Shown: one piece after another, positions 8,739-16,900 of the stretch
Layout: the number at the start of each line of letters is the position of its first letter
Numbering within the stretch: position 1 is the first letter of the stretch
Source of the DNA: Luteibacter flocculans
Lineage (GTDB): Bacteria > Pseudomonadota > Gammaproteobacteria > Xanthomonadales > Rhodanobacteraceae
Length of the DNA: 64,000 nt
Direction of reading: 5' to 3'
Assembly (NCBI RefSeq): GCF_023612255.1
Contig: NZ_CP063231.1
Coordinates: 3,020,001 to 3,084,000, forward strand
Notes under the pieces: model-generated
Seen by the model: only the letters and a program-made list of their open reading frames with translations
Databases searched by the model: none
Told to the model about the DNA's origin: nothing
Translations under genes and position numbers: made by a program

Positions 8739-9164
8739 CTACACATCCGCTACGCTTACAGAAACACGTCTGCGCACAAGACCAATTACCGCCCCAGCAT
8801 CACGGAAATCGGTCAAATCGAGACGCGCGTTGAACTTCCTGCCGGTAAATGCGATCACGACACCCGTTTGATAAACAAGCTCAACGTCGCTCCAGAGGAG
8901 CTTGCGTTTGGTAAAAGTCAAATTGTTCCAGGTAAGACGCCTTTGTTCTATCCCTTCTTCGTCGAGCGCTATCGACGCGGACTCCAGGCAAGTCACCGCT
9001 GTCCACAATGCGTACAGACATAACGCAGCCGCGGCGGCCATACCGATAGAAGATGGCTGATACACGGATTTGTAAAATCCAACTATCCCAGCGGCGGCCA
9101 TAAGCGACACGCCGCACAGTGAGGAAATTACGGAAAAGGCACTAGGCCTTAGTGGCACGCTCAT
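8739..9164 (-). CDS. Putative Rhs immunity protein 6 (2 TM + PH-like)
   Basis: 141 residues starting three bases after the stop of the CT6 toxin fragment, hence translationally coupled. Two membrane segments (about 10-30 and 38-58) are followed by a small beta-rich domain with the recurring pattern IALDEEGIEQRRL...TFTKRKLLWSDVE...FNARLDLTDFRD. The same pattern (D-x-x-G-I-x-Q, then a W-x-D/W-x-x-V strand, then R-[VL]-[ND]-L) recurs in the proteins at 10059, 11406 and 13487. The PH-like fold is inferred from pattern only. Likely protects against the preceding toxin; target and mechanism unknown. Confidence 0.65.
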   Translation of the reverse strand: MSVPLRPSAFSVISSLCGVSLMAAAGIVGFYKSVYQPSSIGMAAAAALCLYALWTAVTCLESASIALDEEGIEQRRLTWNNLTFTKRKLLWSDVELVYQTGVVIAFTGRKFNARLDLTDFRDAGAVIGLVRRRVSVSVADV

Positions 9165-9167
9165 TGG

Positions 9168-10100
9168 CTACTCGCTGCAACCACACGGCTGCGATTCGCT
9201 CCCCGATGGCATCGGCACACTAGGCGGAAGACCCGACGCGGCACTCCGTGTCAAGGATGAAATTCCCGTATTTAGGCGAATGTTCGCGGCTTCATTGCTC
9301 TTCCGAACCATCTCTGAATTTGCAGCGGTGCCGCCAACACCGTATGGGAAGCGCCGCTGGAACGCTCCGCCAGCAACGCCGCCCACCAAACCCGATCCAG
9401 CGGCCCATGCGACGCCGGAAGCGTCATACGTATCACCGTTTGCAAAGTAAACCCCGGTGTTCACTGCTGCCCCGAGGCCGGCCACACCTTTCAAACCATA
9501 CGAAAATGAAGCGCCAGGCAAGAACCTTCCACCAATTGCACCTCCTATTGTCGATATCCCGAGTTGGCGCCAATTGAACTTCTTGCAGCCGTCACTTCGA
9601 TAGATTCCGATTCCCTGCACGACAGCGTCGCCAACTGCCGAACTCAACGCACCAATGGCGATCGGGATCAAAGGCGCGAGCCATGCGACCTCTCCACTCG
9701 GATCAATAAACTTGAGCGGCGAACCATTCGCATACAGATACGGATTCAACCCACCCGCCAACCCAATCGGGTCGACCTGGACATACCGCCCCGTCGCGGG
9801 GTCGTAATCGCGGTAGTAGTTGTAGTGCAGGCCGGTTGCTGCGTCGTAGCGTTGTCCCGGGAAACGCAGGTCGAGGACGAAGCGCGTGCCGTCGCTGTCG
9901 GGGTCTCGTCCGGTGGAGACGTGCCGAACGGATCGTCGGTGGGGCGCAAGCGCCAGACCGTGGTGGTGCGCACGGGATCGACGACGGCGCGCGGCGTGCC
10001 CAGGTGATCCGGCTGGACATAGTAGAGTTTCGTGCCCTCGACGAGACCGACGAGGTAGTCACCCATCCACACGGCCTGTCGCACGATGCGGCCCTCCTGA
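9168..10100 (-). pseudogene. Rhs core fragment with C-terminal toxin CT6 (frameshifted)
   Basis: Orphan 3' module of an Rhs gene. The upstream part (about 10100-9703) is nearly identical to 14830-14443 of the full Rhs gene, including YYVQPDHLGTPRAVVDP and DPIGLAGGLNPYLYANGS. A one-base deletion near 9907 breaks the frame before the core motif, and there is no start or N-terminal region, so it is silent unless recombined onto the full gene. The C-terminus (9168 to about 9700, ~175 residues) is Gly/Ala-rich and hydrophobic, resembles CT1 (IYRSDGCKKFNWRQLG; KSNEAANIRLNTG) and ends QPCGCSE. Confidence 0.85.
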
Positions 10101-10937
10101 TCGCATATGTTCGTCGAGGAAATCAGATACCGTCTCATTATCGTCAAAGTAGCTTGCGTCAACGCGAATACAAACGTCTGCGTTTCTGAATTTGCACGTC
10201 GAAAGGAACGGCGGCATTTTTTGGGCGTCCTTCCATTCGATTCGGTGTCTGGCGAAAAATCGCCCACCATGAACGATCTTTATCTGCTCCAGGCCGTTAC
10301 GATCCAAGACCACCGAGGAGGATTCGATAGCCCGACCGAACCATATAAACGACGCGATGATCATCGCAGAGCCCCAAACCCAAGCATGCGGATGACCGGT
10401 CAAGCTTTTCCCATAAGACGAAAGAGCGATGCCACCCAGAAGAACACCGAGCACGCAGAACCACGTACCGATAACGATCTTCTTGCTTGGACGTAGACAC
10501 TGTGGCAGTGGTACTTTCAGCTTATCCGGGGGAAGGTGCGATTCCACATATCGCACGAACTCCTCTCCGTTATTGAATAAAGCAATATTCACTCTGACTT
10601 CGAAGTCGGCGCTCTTGAATCGATACAGAAGATTCTTCTGAGAAAACTTCTCTACGTCATCCCACGCTATACGACCTCGCTTTAGGAAGCTGCCTCTGCG
10701 GAACAACCGTATTTGTTCAATCCCGCATGGATCGATGACAAACGTCATATCCTCAATGATCGATATTGAAGCCATGACCATCATAGGAAGGCTGAATGCG
10801 CCGATGACGAAGCAGAGGATTGGATATCCCGCGCCAAGAGGTGCCCACAGCAAAAACCCCGAGAAAGTGATCACTACGCCAGCGATGAGCAGCAACGCCA
10901 CGCCAACGATCATGTTTGTTTTCAGATGATCCTTCAC
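10059..10937 (-). CDS. Putative Rhs immunity protein 5, internally duplicated
   Basis: 292 residues from GTG at 10937, three bases after the CT5 stop. The protein is two tandem copies of the array's immunity unit. Residues about 1-145 carry two membrane segments then FVIDPCGIEQIRLF and DFEVRVNIALFNNGEEF; residues about 150-278 repeat this with VVLDRNGLEQIKIV and DVCIRVDASYFDDNE. The last ~14 residues (GGPHRATGRVDG) come from read-through into the Rhs core fragment, so the native C-terminus is lost. Codon use is more AT-rich than the housekeeping genes. Confidence 0.65.
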   Translation of the reverse strand: MKDHLKTNMIVGVALLLIAGVVITFSGFLLWAPLGAGYPILCFVIGAFSLPMMVMASISIIEDMTFVIDPCGIEQIRLFRRGSFLKRGRIAWDDVEKFSQKNLLYRFKSADFEVRVNIALFNNGEEFVRYVESHLPPDKLKVPLPQCLRPSKKIVIGTWFCVLGVLLGGIALSSYGKSLTGHPHAWVWGSAMIIASFIWFGRAIESSSVVLDRNGLEQIKIVHGGRFFARHRIEWKDAQKMPPFLSTCKFRNADVCIRVDASYFDDNETVSDFLDEHMRSGGPHRATGRVDG

Positions 10938-10940
10938 CGA

Positions 10941-11078
10941 TCAGAACTCACAGCCACAGCGGTCATCCGAACTGATTTCTCTTACGCAGCACACGTGTCG
11001 AAGCTGCGGTGCCGTACAGTCTGTATCCGCTCGCGGAATGAATCGTGTTGCAAAAGGTGATGTCAACGGATGGAGCAA
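10941..11078 (-). pseudogene. Rhs toxin C-terminus remnant CT5
   Basis: Only decayed 3' toxin sequence is left. One frame reads GTAASTRVLRKRNQ, matching the GGTVASAGLVKRSNEA region of CT1; a second frame gives SSDDRCGCEF and stop at 10941, so an indel separates them. It is followed three bases later by the start of putative immunity gene 5. No intact gene can be made here. Confidence 0.65.
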
Positions 11079-11081
11079 CGC

Positions 11082-11237
11082 TCATTTTCTTCCAAACCTT
11101 TCGGCAATCAATCGCGCCAGCAGTGCATAGGCCGTTCCGCAGGTGAACAGCAATAAACCTCCCAGGCGCCTTTGCAACGCCCCCTCAAAGAAGGCAAGCG
11201 GCACTAACAACCACGTATAGATCCATATTTTCCTCAT
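11082..11237 (-). CDS. Small membrane protein, putative Rhs immunity 4
   Basis: 51 residues, MRKIWIYTWLLVPLAFFEGA at the start, ending AERFGRK. Two hydrophobic stretches (residues about 5-20 and 27-44) make it a likely inner-membrane protein. Its ATG overlaps the stop of CT4 (TAATG), the same coupling as the other toxin/immunity pairs in the array, which is the main support for it being real. It lacks the PH-like domain of the other immunity proteins and the toxin it follows is also different, fitting a distinct pair. It could instead be a truncated remnant. Confidence 0.5.
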   Translation of the reverse strand: MRKIWIYTWLLVPLAFFEGALQRRLGGLLLFTCGTAYALLARLIAERFGRK

Positions 11238-11405
11238 TACTGACAGCCGCACGGGCTGGTATCAGGATCACTCATGACAGCTTTTCCAGCGGCCTTCGCT
11301 CCTTGCAGTCCCAGTTGAAGAATCACGAAATCCGCTATTTTGGACCAGTGCTTTGATATGCGTGCCTCAATCTTTGCGACTCCGTTTGCGGCTATGAAAT
11401 GAATC
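11237..11405 (-). pseudogene. Rhs toxin C-terminus remnant CT4
   Basis: About 56 codons of 3' toxin sequence beginning at the stop of immunity gene 3: GGEIHFIAANGVAKIEARIS, continuing through HWSKIADFVILQLGLQG and ending DPDTSPCGCQ. Not visibly similar to CT1, CT3 or CT6 except for the terminal Cys-Gly-Cys. No Rhs core precedes it, so it is an orphan tail. Followed without gap by the 51-residue membrane protein gene. Confidence 0.65.
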
Positions 11406-11849
11406 TCACCGCCGCTCCCATCGAGCGCTCTGAGGAAGACGTCGCTGTAAAGACATACGTGCCTCGTCCATATTGTTGAAGGTGGATAGGTCGACGCGGA
11501 CGTCCGAAGATGCACTCGTCAAATGCACCCACATACCTCGCACTCGACAAGAACGCACCCCGCCCCAAGCGATGCGTGTACGAACTATAAAGCCACCTTT
11601 ATGGAAGAGTTTGAGTTGCTCAATGCCGCCGTCGTCGATGCTCACGGAGGAGAGCTCAATGGCCTCCCTCGCGATACCCAGGGAGAGAACAACGCACGGC
11701 ATGCCGATCATGGCTGGCTGGATCACCTCGCCCGCGGAAACGCCATCCATAATGATCCAGATGCCAAAGCCGAGGACGCCAGCCGCCACAGTGAGGTAAC
11801 ACATAGCCACCAACCTGCTCGCCCGCAATGGATTCGATAAGCCACTCAT
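11406..11849 (-). CDS. Putative Rhs immunity protein 3 (2 TM + PH-like)
   Basis: 147 residues from ATG at 11849, four bases after the CT3 stop (TAA at 11854-11856). The frame stays open far upstream to 12194, but that part overlaps toxin-remnant sequence in another frame and is not taken as coding. Two membrane segments (about 12-34 and 45-65), then VSIDDGGIEQLKLFHKGG, RTRIAWGGV and VRVDLSTFNN, the array's shared immunity pattern. Probably neutralises a membrane-acting toxin at the inner membrane (inference from topology). Confidence 0.65.
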   Translation of the reverse strand: MSGLSNPLRASRLVAMCYLTVAAGVLGFGIWIIMDGVSAGEVIQPAMIGMPCVVLSLGIAREAIELSSVSIDDGGIEQLKLFHKGGFIVRTRIAWGGVRSCRVRGMWVHLTSASSDVRVDLSTFNNMDEARMSLQRRLPQSARWERR

Positions 11850-11853
11850 TTGT

Positions 11854-12129
11854 TTAATCCGAACAACCGCATCCGTCGTTGCCGCCACCAACGGGAACGG
11901 GCGCATTTGCGACCGCGCCACCTGAGACAGATCGCAAGATTGACGACGCACCGGTGTTGAGACGAATAGCGGCCGCTTCGTTTCTCTTATCCAATATGCG
12001 AGTTCTTGCCATCGTGCCGACACACATGATGCCGCCGCCGTCCCGTATATGGGTAGTCCGACCGACCGGGGATCGGATGGTGCGGAAGAGCTGCCAATGC
12101 CGCGCGCATCTTCGTGACGTAACCCGTCA
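11854..12129 (-). pseudogene. Rhs toxin C-terminus remnant CT3
   Basis: A degraded copy of the CT1/CT6 type. The last part is open: RILDKRNEAAAIRLNTGASS, then SILRSVSGGAVANAPV, ending GGGNDGCGCSD and stop at 11854. Compare CT1 (LVKRSNEAAAMRANAG ... SGPCGCNE). Upstream, around 12060-12120, homology to CT1 continues at DNA level but is broken by deletions. No Rhs core precedes it. Confidence 0.7.
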
Positions 12130-12744
12130 CTATTCCTGCGCGAATCGCTGCGAGAAGTCGTCGTCGAGAGTGACAACGATATTCCAGCCCGCACGCACCA
12201 AGACTTCCCGAACAGTGGCCAGCGAGCGGCCTCCCACGTATTCGATGGACGAGAGACGACCTGACTCGAACCAAACCTTCGCCGCGATCGAGTCTGTCAG
12301 ATCGGGGTGCATCAGCTCCACAACCCCGATGACGAACGTGGTCTGTCTCGGCAGTGTTGGCAGTGGCAGATACGGATTTCGACCCACACTGCCCAATTCA
12401 AAGCCGACGTTGGCACCATCCGAGGAACGGTTTATTTGTCGGATCGACTTCACCTGCTGATCCCATACATCCATGACACAAGGCGTCAGTCGTGCCGCAA
12501 TCGCGTCCAAGATCATGCCTTCCAATGTTGAGAGTCGAGCGCGGCTTTCCGCTCGCCTGATCCAACCAAGGACAACTGCCGTGCCGATCAACAACAAGAT
12601 GAAACCCAGTCCTATCTCGAACACCAGGAAGTCGAATATTTCTGGAACACCGAGTGCTGATGTTGCGAGGTAAAGAGCGAGCATGACCAGCGCCGAGGCG
12701 ATACTTGCGCCCGTCGCCGCGTGAACCAGATGGCGGGCCTTCAT
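12130..12744 (-). CDS. Membrane protein of Rhs array, intact paralogue of 8159 gene
   Basis: About 204 residues from ATG at 12744 (MKARHLVHAATG; an ATG at 12753 is also possible). Two membrane segments (about 12-30 and 36-60, FDFLVFEIGLGFILLLIG) then a cytosolic domain with NPYLPLPTLPRQTTFVIGVV and a C-terminal DDDFSQRFAQE. Almost identical at DNA level to 8400-8720, so the pair arose by recent duplication. It is not preceded by a toxin tail and lacks the D-x-x-G-I-x-Q pattern, so it belongs to a different family; accessory, second immunity or cargo protein are all possible. Confidence 0.65.
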   Translation of the reverse strand: MKARHLVHAATGASIASALVMLALYLATSALGVPEIFDFLVFEIGLGFILLLIGTAVVLGWIRRAESRARLSTLEGMILDAIAARLTPCVMDVWDQQVKSIRQINRSSDGANVGFELGSVGRNPYLPLPTLPRQTTFVIGVVELMHPDLTDSIAAKVWFESGRLSSIEYVGGRSLATVREVLVRAGWNIVVTLDDDFSQRFAQE

Positions 12745-12816
12745 TTCACACATCTACATGAAGTCCAGTTCCTTCGAGTAACTCGACTTTGTCTCACGGC
12801 ATCGCCTGCGTTCAAT

Positions 12817-13236
12817 TCAATGCCCGCTGTTCAACACCCGAACGAGCTTGACGATGTCGTCGCGCGCGAACGGCTTTAGGTTGATAACCATGATTGGCTT
12901 GCCAGCCGATCTAGCGAAAAGTCTCAAACCGATTGTTGGATCAAATGGTCCTCCCGTCGCTCCACCAGCCATGTCGAATTTATGGATTTCTCGCAGTTTG
13001 ACACTATGTTCGAACAAAACACTTCGATACCACAGTGTTGTCGCGTTCCAAGAGATCCGATAACGCAGCGCAGGTAAAAACATGAGGAATCCAAACGGCA
13101 ACACAATCAAACCACGGCTGTAACCCGACCAAAGCCAGTAAATGCCGGGCAAACCGATAACTGACGCCATGCCGACAAAAATGACAATCGTAGTCTTTGA
13201 TGAGCGAATCGTCGTGTCGGCGACATCATCATTCAT
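12817..13236 (-). CDS. Putative Rhs immunity protein 2
   Basis: 139 residues from ATG at 13236, which overlaps the stop of the CT2 toxin tail by eight bases. An in-frame upstream ATG at 13317 would run through toxin sequence and is rejected. Two membrane segments (about 15-32 and 38-55), then YRISWNATTLWYRSVLFEHS and a terminal INLKPFARDDIVKLVRVL. The layout resembles the other immunity proteins though sequence identity is low. Probably specific for CT2 (inference). Confidence 0.6.
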   Translation of the reverse strand: MNDDVADTTIRSSKTTIVIFVGMASVIGLPGIYWLWSGYSRGLIVLPFGFLMFLPALRYRISWNATTLWYRSVLFEHSVKLREIHKFDMAGGATGGPFDPTIGLRLFARSAGKPIMVINLKPFARDDIVKLVRVLNSGH

Positions 13237-13352
13237 TGCAACTGCATCCGTTGTCGTCGTAGCCGGGAATGAACGGCTGCAAATATGTTCTGACCTGCTC
13301 CCACTGAGCCGTACCACATGAAGCCGTAAAGTCCGTCAACCACGAGGACGGA
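13229..13352 (-). pseudogene. Rhs toxin C-terminus remnant CT2
   Basis: A 41-codon open tail: HPSSWLTDFTASCGTAQWEQ, continuing through VRTYLQPFIPGYDD and ending NGCSCNE with stop at 13229. It is unlike CT1, apart from the terminal Cys-X-Cys and final Asn-Glu. It abuts an IS3-type transposase remnant on its 5' side, which probably removed the rest of the toxin. Confidence 0.6.
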
Positions 13353-13353
13353 T

Positions 13354-13418
13354 GTGAAGAAGAGTCGTTTCACCACCGAGCAGATCATTGGCTCCATCAA
13401 GCAGGCCAACGCGGGGAT
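13354..13418 (+). mobile_element. IS3-family transposase OrfA N-terminal remnant
   Basis: Reading plus-strand from GTG at 13354 gives KKSRFTTEQIIGSIKQANAG, the hallmark start of IS3-family OrfA (KKSRFTEEQI...KQAEAG). It ends after about 22 codons, where the sequence switches to an Rhs core fragment in the opposite direction. No inverted repeats or OrfB are seen. It marks a past insertion and deletion event inside the toxin array. Confidence 0.7.
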
Positions 13419-13471
13419 GCCGGGCACGCAGTGTCAGCCACATCGCAGGCATACGTTGCCGTGATGCAGCC
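13415..13471 (-). pseudogene. Internal Rhs core fragment
   Basis: On the minus strand GCITATYACDVADTACPA matches GGITASYAYDVADAACPA of the full Rhs protein (around 15690-15745), also at DNA level. Only about 57 bases remain. Together with the IS remnant and CT2 tail it shows that a second Rhs gene, or a long 3' part of one, once stood here. Confidence 0.75.
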
Positions 13472-13486
13472 ATCGTGTCACGCCTC

Positions 13487-13927
13487 TCACCTGCCCTTAG
13501 CATGAGCCAATCGCTCGATAAGTGCGAACACCCCGTGCATATCGGCAAAAAATGAAAGGTTGATGCGAATCTCGGTAGATGCACTCTTTACGACCGCCCG
13601 TAGTCCGTCATCCACGACGGCCGGTCTGTCTTCCCATCTGACGCAGTCACGAGATAACACGCGACGTCGTCGCATAATCTTCCACTGACTGATACCCTCA
13701 TCATCGATCCTTACCGAGCAAAGCTCGCTGATGTCTCGACCGAAGCCGAGGCCGATCGCCAGACTTACGGAACCGATGGCGTAACCAACGAACGCCCTGC
13801 CTTCTGGATGTTGACTTGTTAATGCCCAGAGGCCAAAACCGACGAGCGTGAAGGCGATCAACCCATAAAGGACAAAGACGATCAGACTCGGCCTCACATT
13901 GATCTTGGAGTCCTGGAAAGCCTTCAT
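13487..13927 (-). CDS. Putative immunity protein 1, cognate to full Rhs toxin
   Basis: 146 residues; its ATG overlaps the Rhs stop (ATGA at 13924-13927), so it is translationally coupled to the toxin. Two membrane segments (about 14-35 and 46-64) are followed by SVRIDDEGISQWKIMRRRRV, CVRWED and EIRINLSFFADMHG, the array's shared immunity pattern. Because it follows the only intact Rhs gene, it is the pair most likely to be functional now. Membrane location suggests the toxin acts at or crosses the inner membrane (inference). Confidence 0.72.
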   Translation of the reverse strand: MKAFQDSKINVRPSLIVFVLYGLIAFTLVGFGLWALTSQHPEGRAFVGYAIGSVSLAIGLGFGRDISELCSVRIDDEGISQWKIMRRRRVLSRDCVRWEDRPAVVDDGLRAVVKSASTEIRINLSFFADMHGVFALIERLAHAKGR

Positions 13928-16900
13928 TCGTTACACCCGCATGGACCGCTCAAACCAGGCGCGCTCGCCACCGTCCCTCCGGCTGCGCCACGGAGCACAT
14001 TTACGGTTCCAGCGTTTGCACGCATTGCGGCAGCTTCGTTACTCCTTTTTACCAAACCAGCTGAAGCTACCGTGCCCCCCATGCCATGCTTCGTAATGTG
14101 GGTAACATTTCCGCCGACGGCTCCCGCTGCAACTCCGGCACTTATGGCCCAAAGTCCTTCGATGTCTGTCACACCTCCTCCGTTTGCAAGATGCCCGCCA
14201 TAACCGGCCAATCCACCGACAGCGCTAACTCCTACCAGGCCCCTCGTAGCGGGCAAAGCCACACCTCCTGTGGCGCCTAGAAGGGCGGATACGCCCAACT
14301 GGCGCCAGTTGAAGCTCTTGCACCAGTCACTCCGGTACATGCCAACAACCTGTATAAGCGCGTCGCCAACCGCACCTCCCGCTGCGCCGATAGCAGCCGT
14401 GATAACCGGCAACGGAATATTCCCACTTGGATCCGTGTACCTCAGCGGCGAACCATTCGCATACAGATACGGATTCAACCCACCCGCCAACCCAATCGGA
14501 TCGACTTGGATGTACCGCCCCGTCGCGGGGTCGTAATCGCGGTAGTAGTTGTAGTGCAGGCCGGTAGCTGCGTCGTAGCGTTGTCCCGGGAAACGCAGGT
14601 CGAGGACGAAGCGCGTGCCGTCGCTGTCGGGGTCTTCGTCCGGTGGAGACGTGCCGAACGGATCGTCGGTGGGGCGCAAGCGCCAGACCGTGGTGTTGCG
14701 CACGGGATCGACGACGGCGCGCGGCGTGCCCAGGTGATCCGGCTGGACATAGTAGAGTTTCGTGCCCTCGATGAGACCGACGAGGTAGTCACCCATCCAC
14801 ACGGCCTGGCGCACGATGCGGCCCGTCCTGTCGTAGTCCGCCAACCAGTGTCCTTGTTCGTCGTAAAGCCACAGGCTCGGCGCCTTACCCGCATCGGTGC
14901 GCATGATGCGCTGTCCGGCAGCGTCGTATCCGTAGCTGACAAGCATGCGACCTTGGTCGCTGGCCGAGGCCAGTCGCCCCGACGCGTCGTAAGCCAGGGT
15001 CGCGCTGCCGATGCCGATCGTGTTGCCGGCGGCATCGTAGGTGCGGCTCGTGCCGTCCGCGGTGGTGAGACGATGGCTGCGGGGATCGTAGAGATAGGTC
15101 TGACGAACGCCGCCTGCCGTCATCGTCGCGCGGTCGCCTGTTCGGTCGTACTCGAAGCGACGCAACTCGTCGCCCGAACTGTATGACTTGACCGATGTCA
15201 TGAAGCCAAGACCGTCGTGATCGAAACGGAAGGCGTGCGAGCGAGACACCTGCGTCGCGACCTCTCCGCCCGGCGTGTATGCCACGGTGTAAAGCGCATC
15301 GTCCAGGCCGCCCCATGAAACGACACGGCCACTCCGGTCGCGGTTGGCGTAGAGCTCCTTTCCGTTGCCATAACGCCAGCTCCCGATCAGGTCGAACGGG
15401 CGGTAAACCACGCTGGTGATGAGTGCTTGTTCGGAGGCGCCGGTCGGCGTTACCGAAACGGAAGTGACGGAACCATCCTTGTCGTACCGATAAGTGGTGC
15501 GAGCACCACCGCCGATCGCGACTTCCTCGACACGCCCGGCCTTGGAATAGCGATAGGACACGTCAACCGTGCTCGATGCCCAGCGCTGCAGCTTGCGCGT
15601 GATGTTGCCTGGGGCGTCGTAGCAGTAGACCGTGCGGCTATCGCCCTGGCTCATGGCTGCGAGCCGCCCCAGGGTATAACGCTGGCCTGCCGGGCACGCA
15701 GCATCAGCCACGTCGTAGGCATACGACGCCGTGATGCCGCCGTCGTATTGCACCTGGGTGGGCCGGCCGAGTGCATCGCGTGTGACGCGGAAGCTGCCGA
15801 CGCCGCCCGCGCCTTCGTGACGCACGACGAGGCCCGCCGCGTCGTGCTCGTCTAGCGAGGGACCGGCATCGGGACTATCGATGCTGCCGAGATCGCCCAA
15901 GCCCGTAGTCAGGTAGCGCGTGCTCAATCCTTTGGGATCTTCCATGGCCGTGAGCTGGTCGAGTGGGTCATGGCTGGCCTTGCTCACAGCGCCGAGACCA
16001 CCGACATCGCGAATAGCCTCACGCAAACGCCCCAACGCGTCGTAGGTGGCCGAGTCGCGCCGACCGTCGGCATCGGTCGCGCCGGTGGGGCGACCCAGCT
16101 CATCGTAGGTATAACGCGTGATGGCGCCGTCGTGCGTTTCCGTCTCCACGCGCCCCAGCGCATCGAACGTTCGCGTCAATTGCAGTTGTAGCGAGAAGCT
16201 GTCGTAGCCTTCCTCCTTGATGCGCTGACCCGCGGCATCGAGCTGCAAGCGAAGGCGGTGGTTCGACGGATTGGATACTTGGACCAGACGCCCTGCTTTG
16301 TCGTACTCGAAGCTCAGCGTGATGCCGTCGGGGTCGGTTATTGAGGCGATGTCGCCGCGTGGTGTGTGCGTGAACGAGTTGATGGCGACGATGCCGTCGG
16401 GGCGAGTTTCCCTGAGCTCCTTCAACCAGCCCCGCGCGGCGTAGGTGTAATCGAAGCGGATACCCTGCTCGCCCTTCCTTGAGCGCACGCGACCGGCCGC
16501 ATCGTAAGCCAGGATTTCCACCGTATGGCCTAACGCGTTTTCGATCTTCCAGAGGTCGCCCTTGCGGTAGTCGCACGGCCCCGTGGCACAGTTCGCCGCG
16601 TCGGCGGTGCGATAGGTATAGCGCGCGAGCGTCGCAAGCCTGTCGCTGTCGCTGCGTGGCCCTTCCTGATGCAGCAGGCGCCCCTCGGCGTCGTACGTCA
16701 TGCGCCATGCACGCGACAGGGTCAATGGCGCCGCGGGCACAGTGGGATCGACGGCGCCCCACACTTCGCTACCGAGCAGGTTGCCCGCGGCGTCGTAGCG
16801 ATAGCGCTCTTCACGACCGGGCCGGGTCACACGCACGGGCAGGCGCAGCGTCGGATGCCACTCGGTGGTCACACGACGCGCAGCAGGCGTACCCGCAGCC

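Noticed and set aside
11406-11515. 5' extension of the CT4 frame
   Set aside because: It reads immunity gene 3 out of frame; toxin homology-like sequence begins only after the immunity stop.
11850-12194. Upstream extension of immunity gene 3 to an ATG at 12194
   Set aside because: This part overlaps CT3 toxin-remnant codons in another frame and the end of the upstream gene; the coupled ATG at 11849 fits the array pattern.
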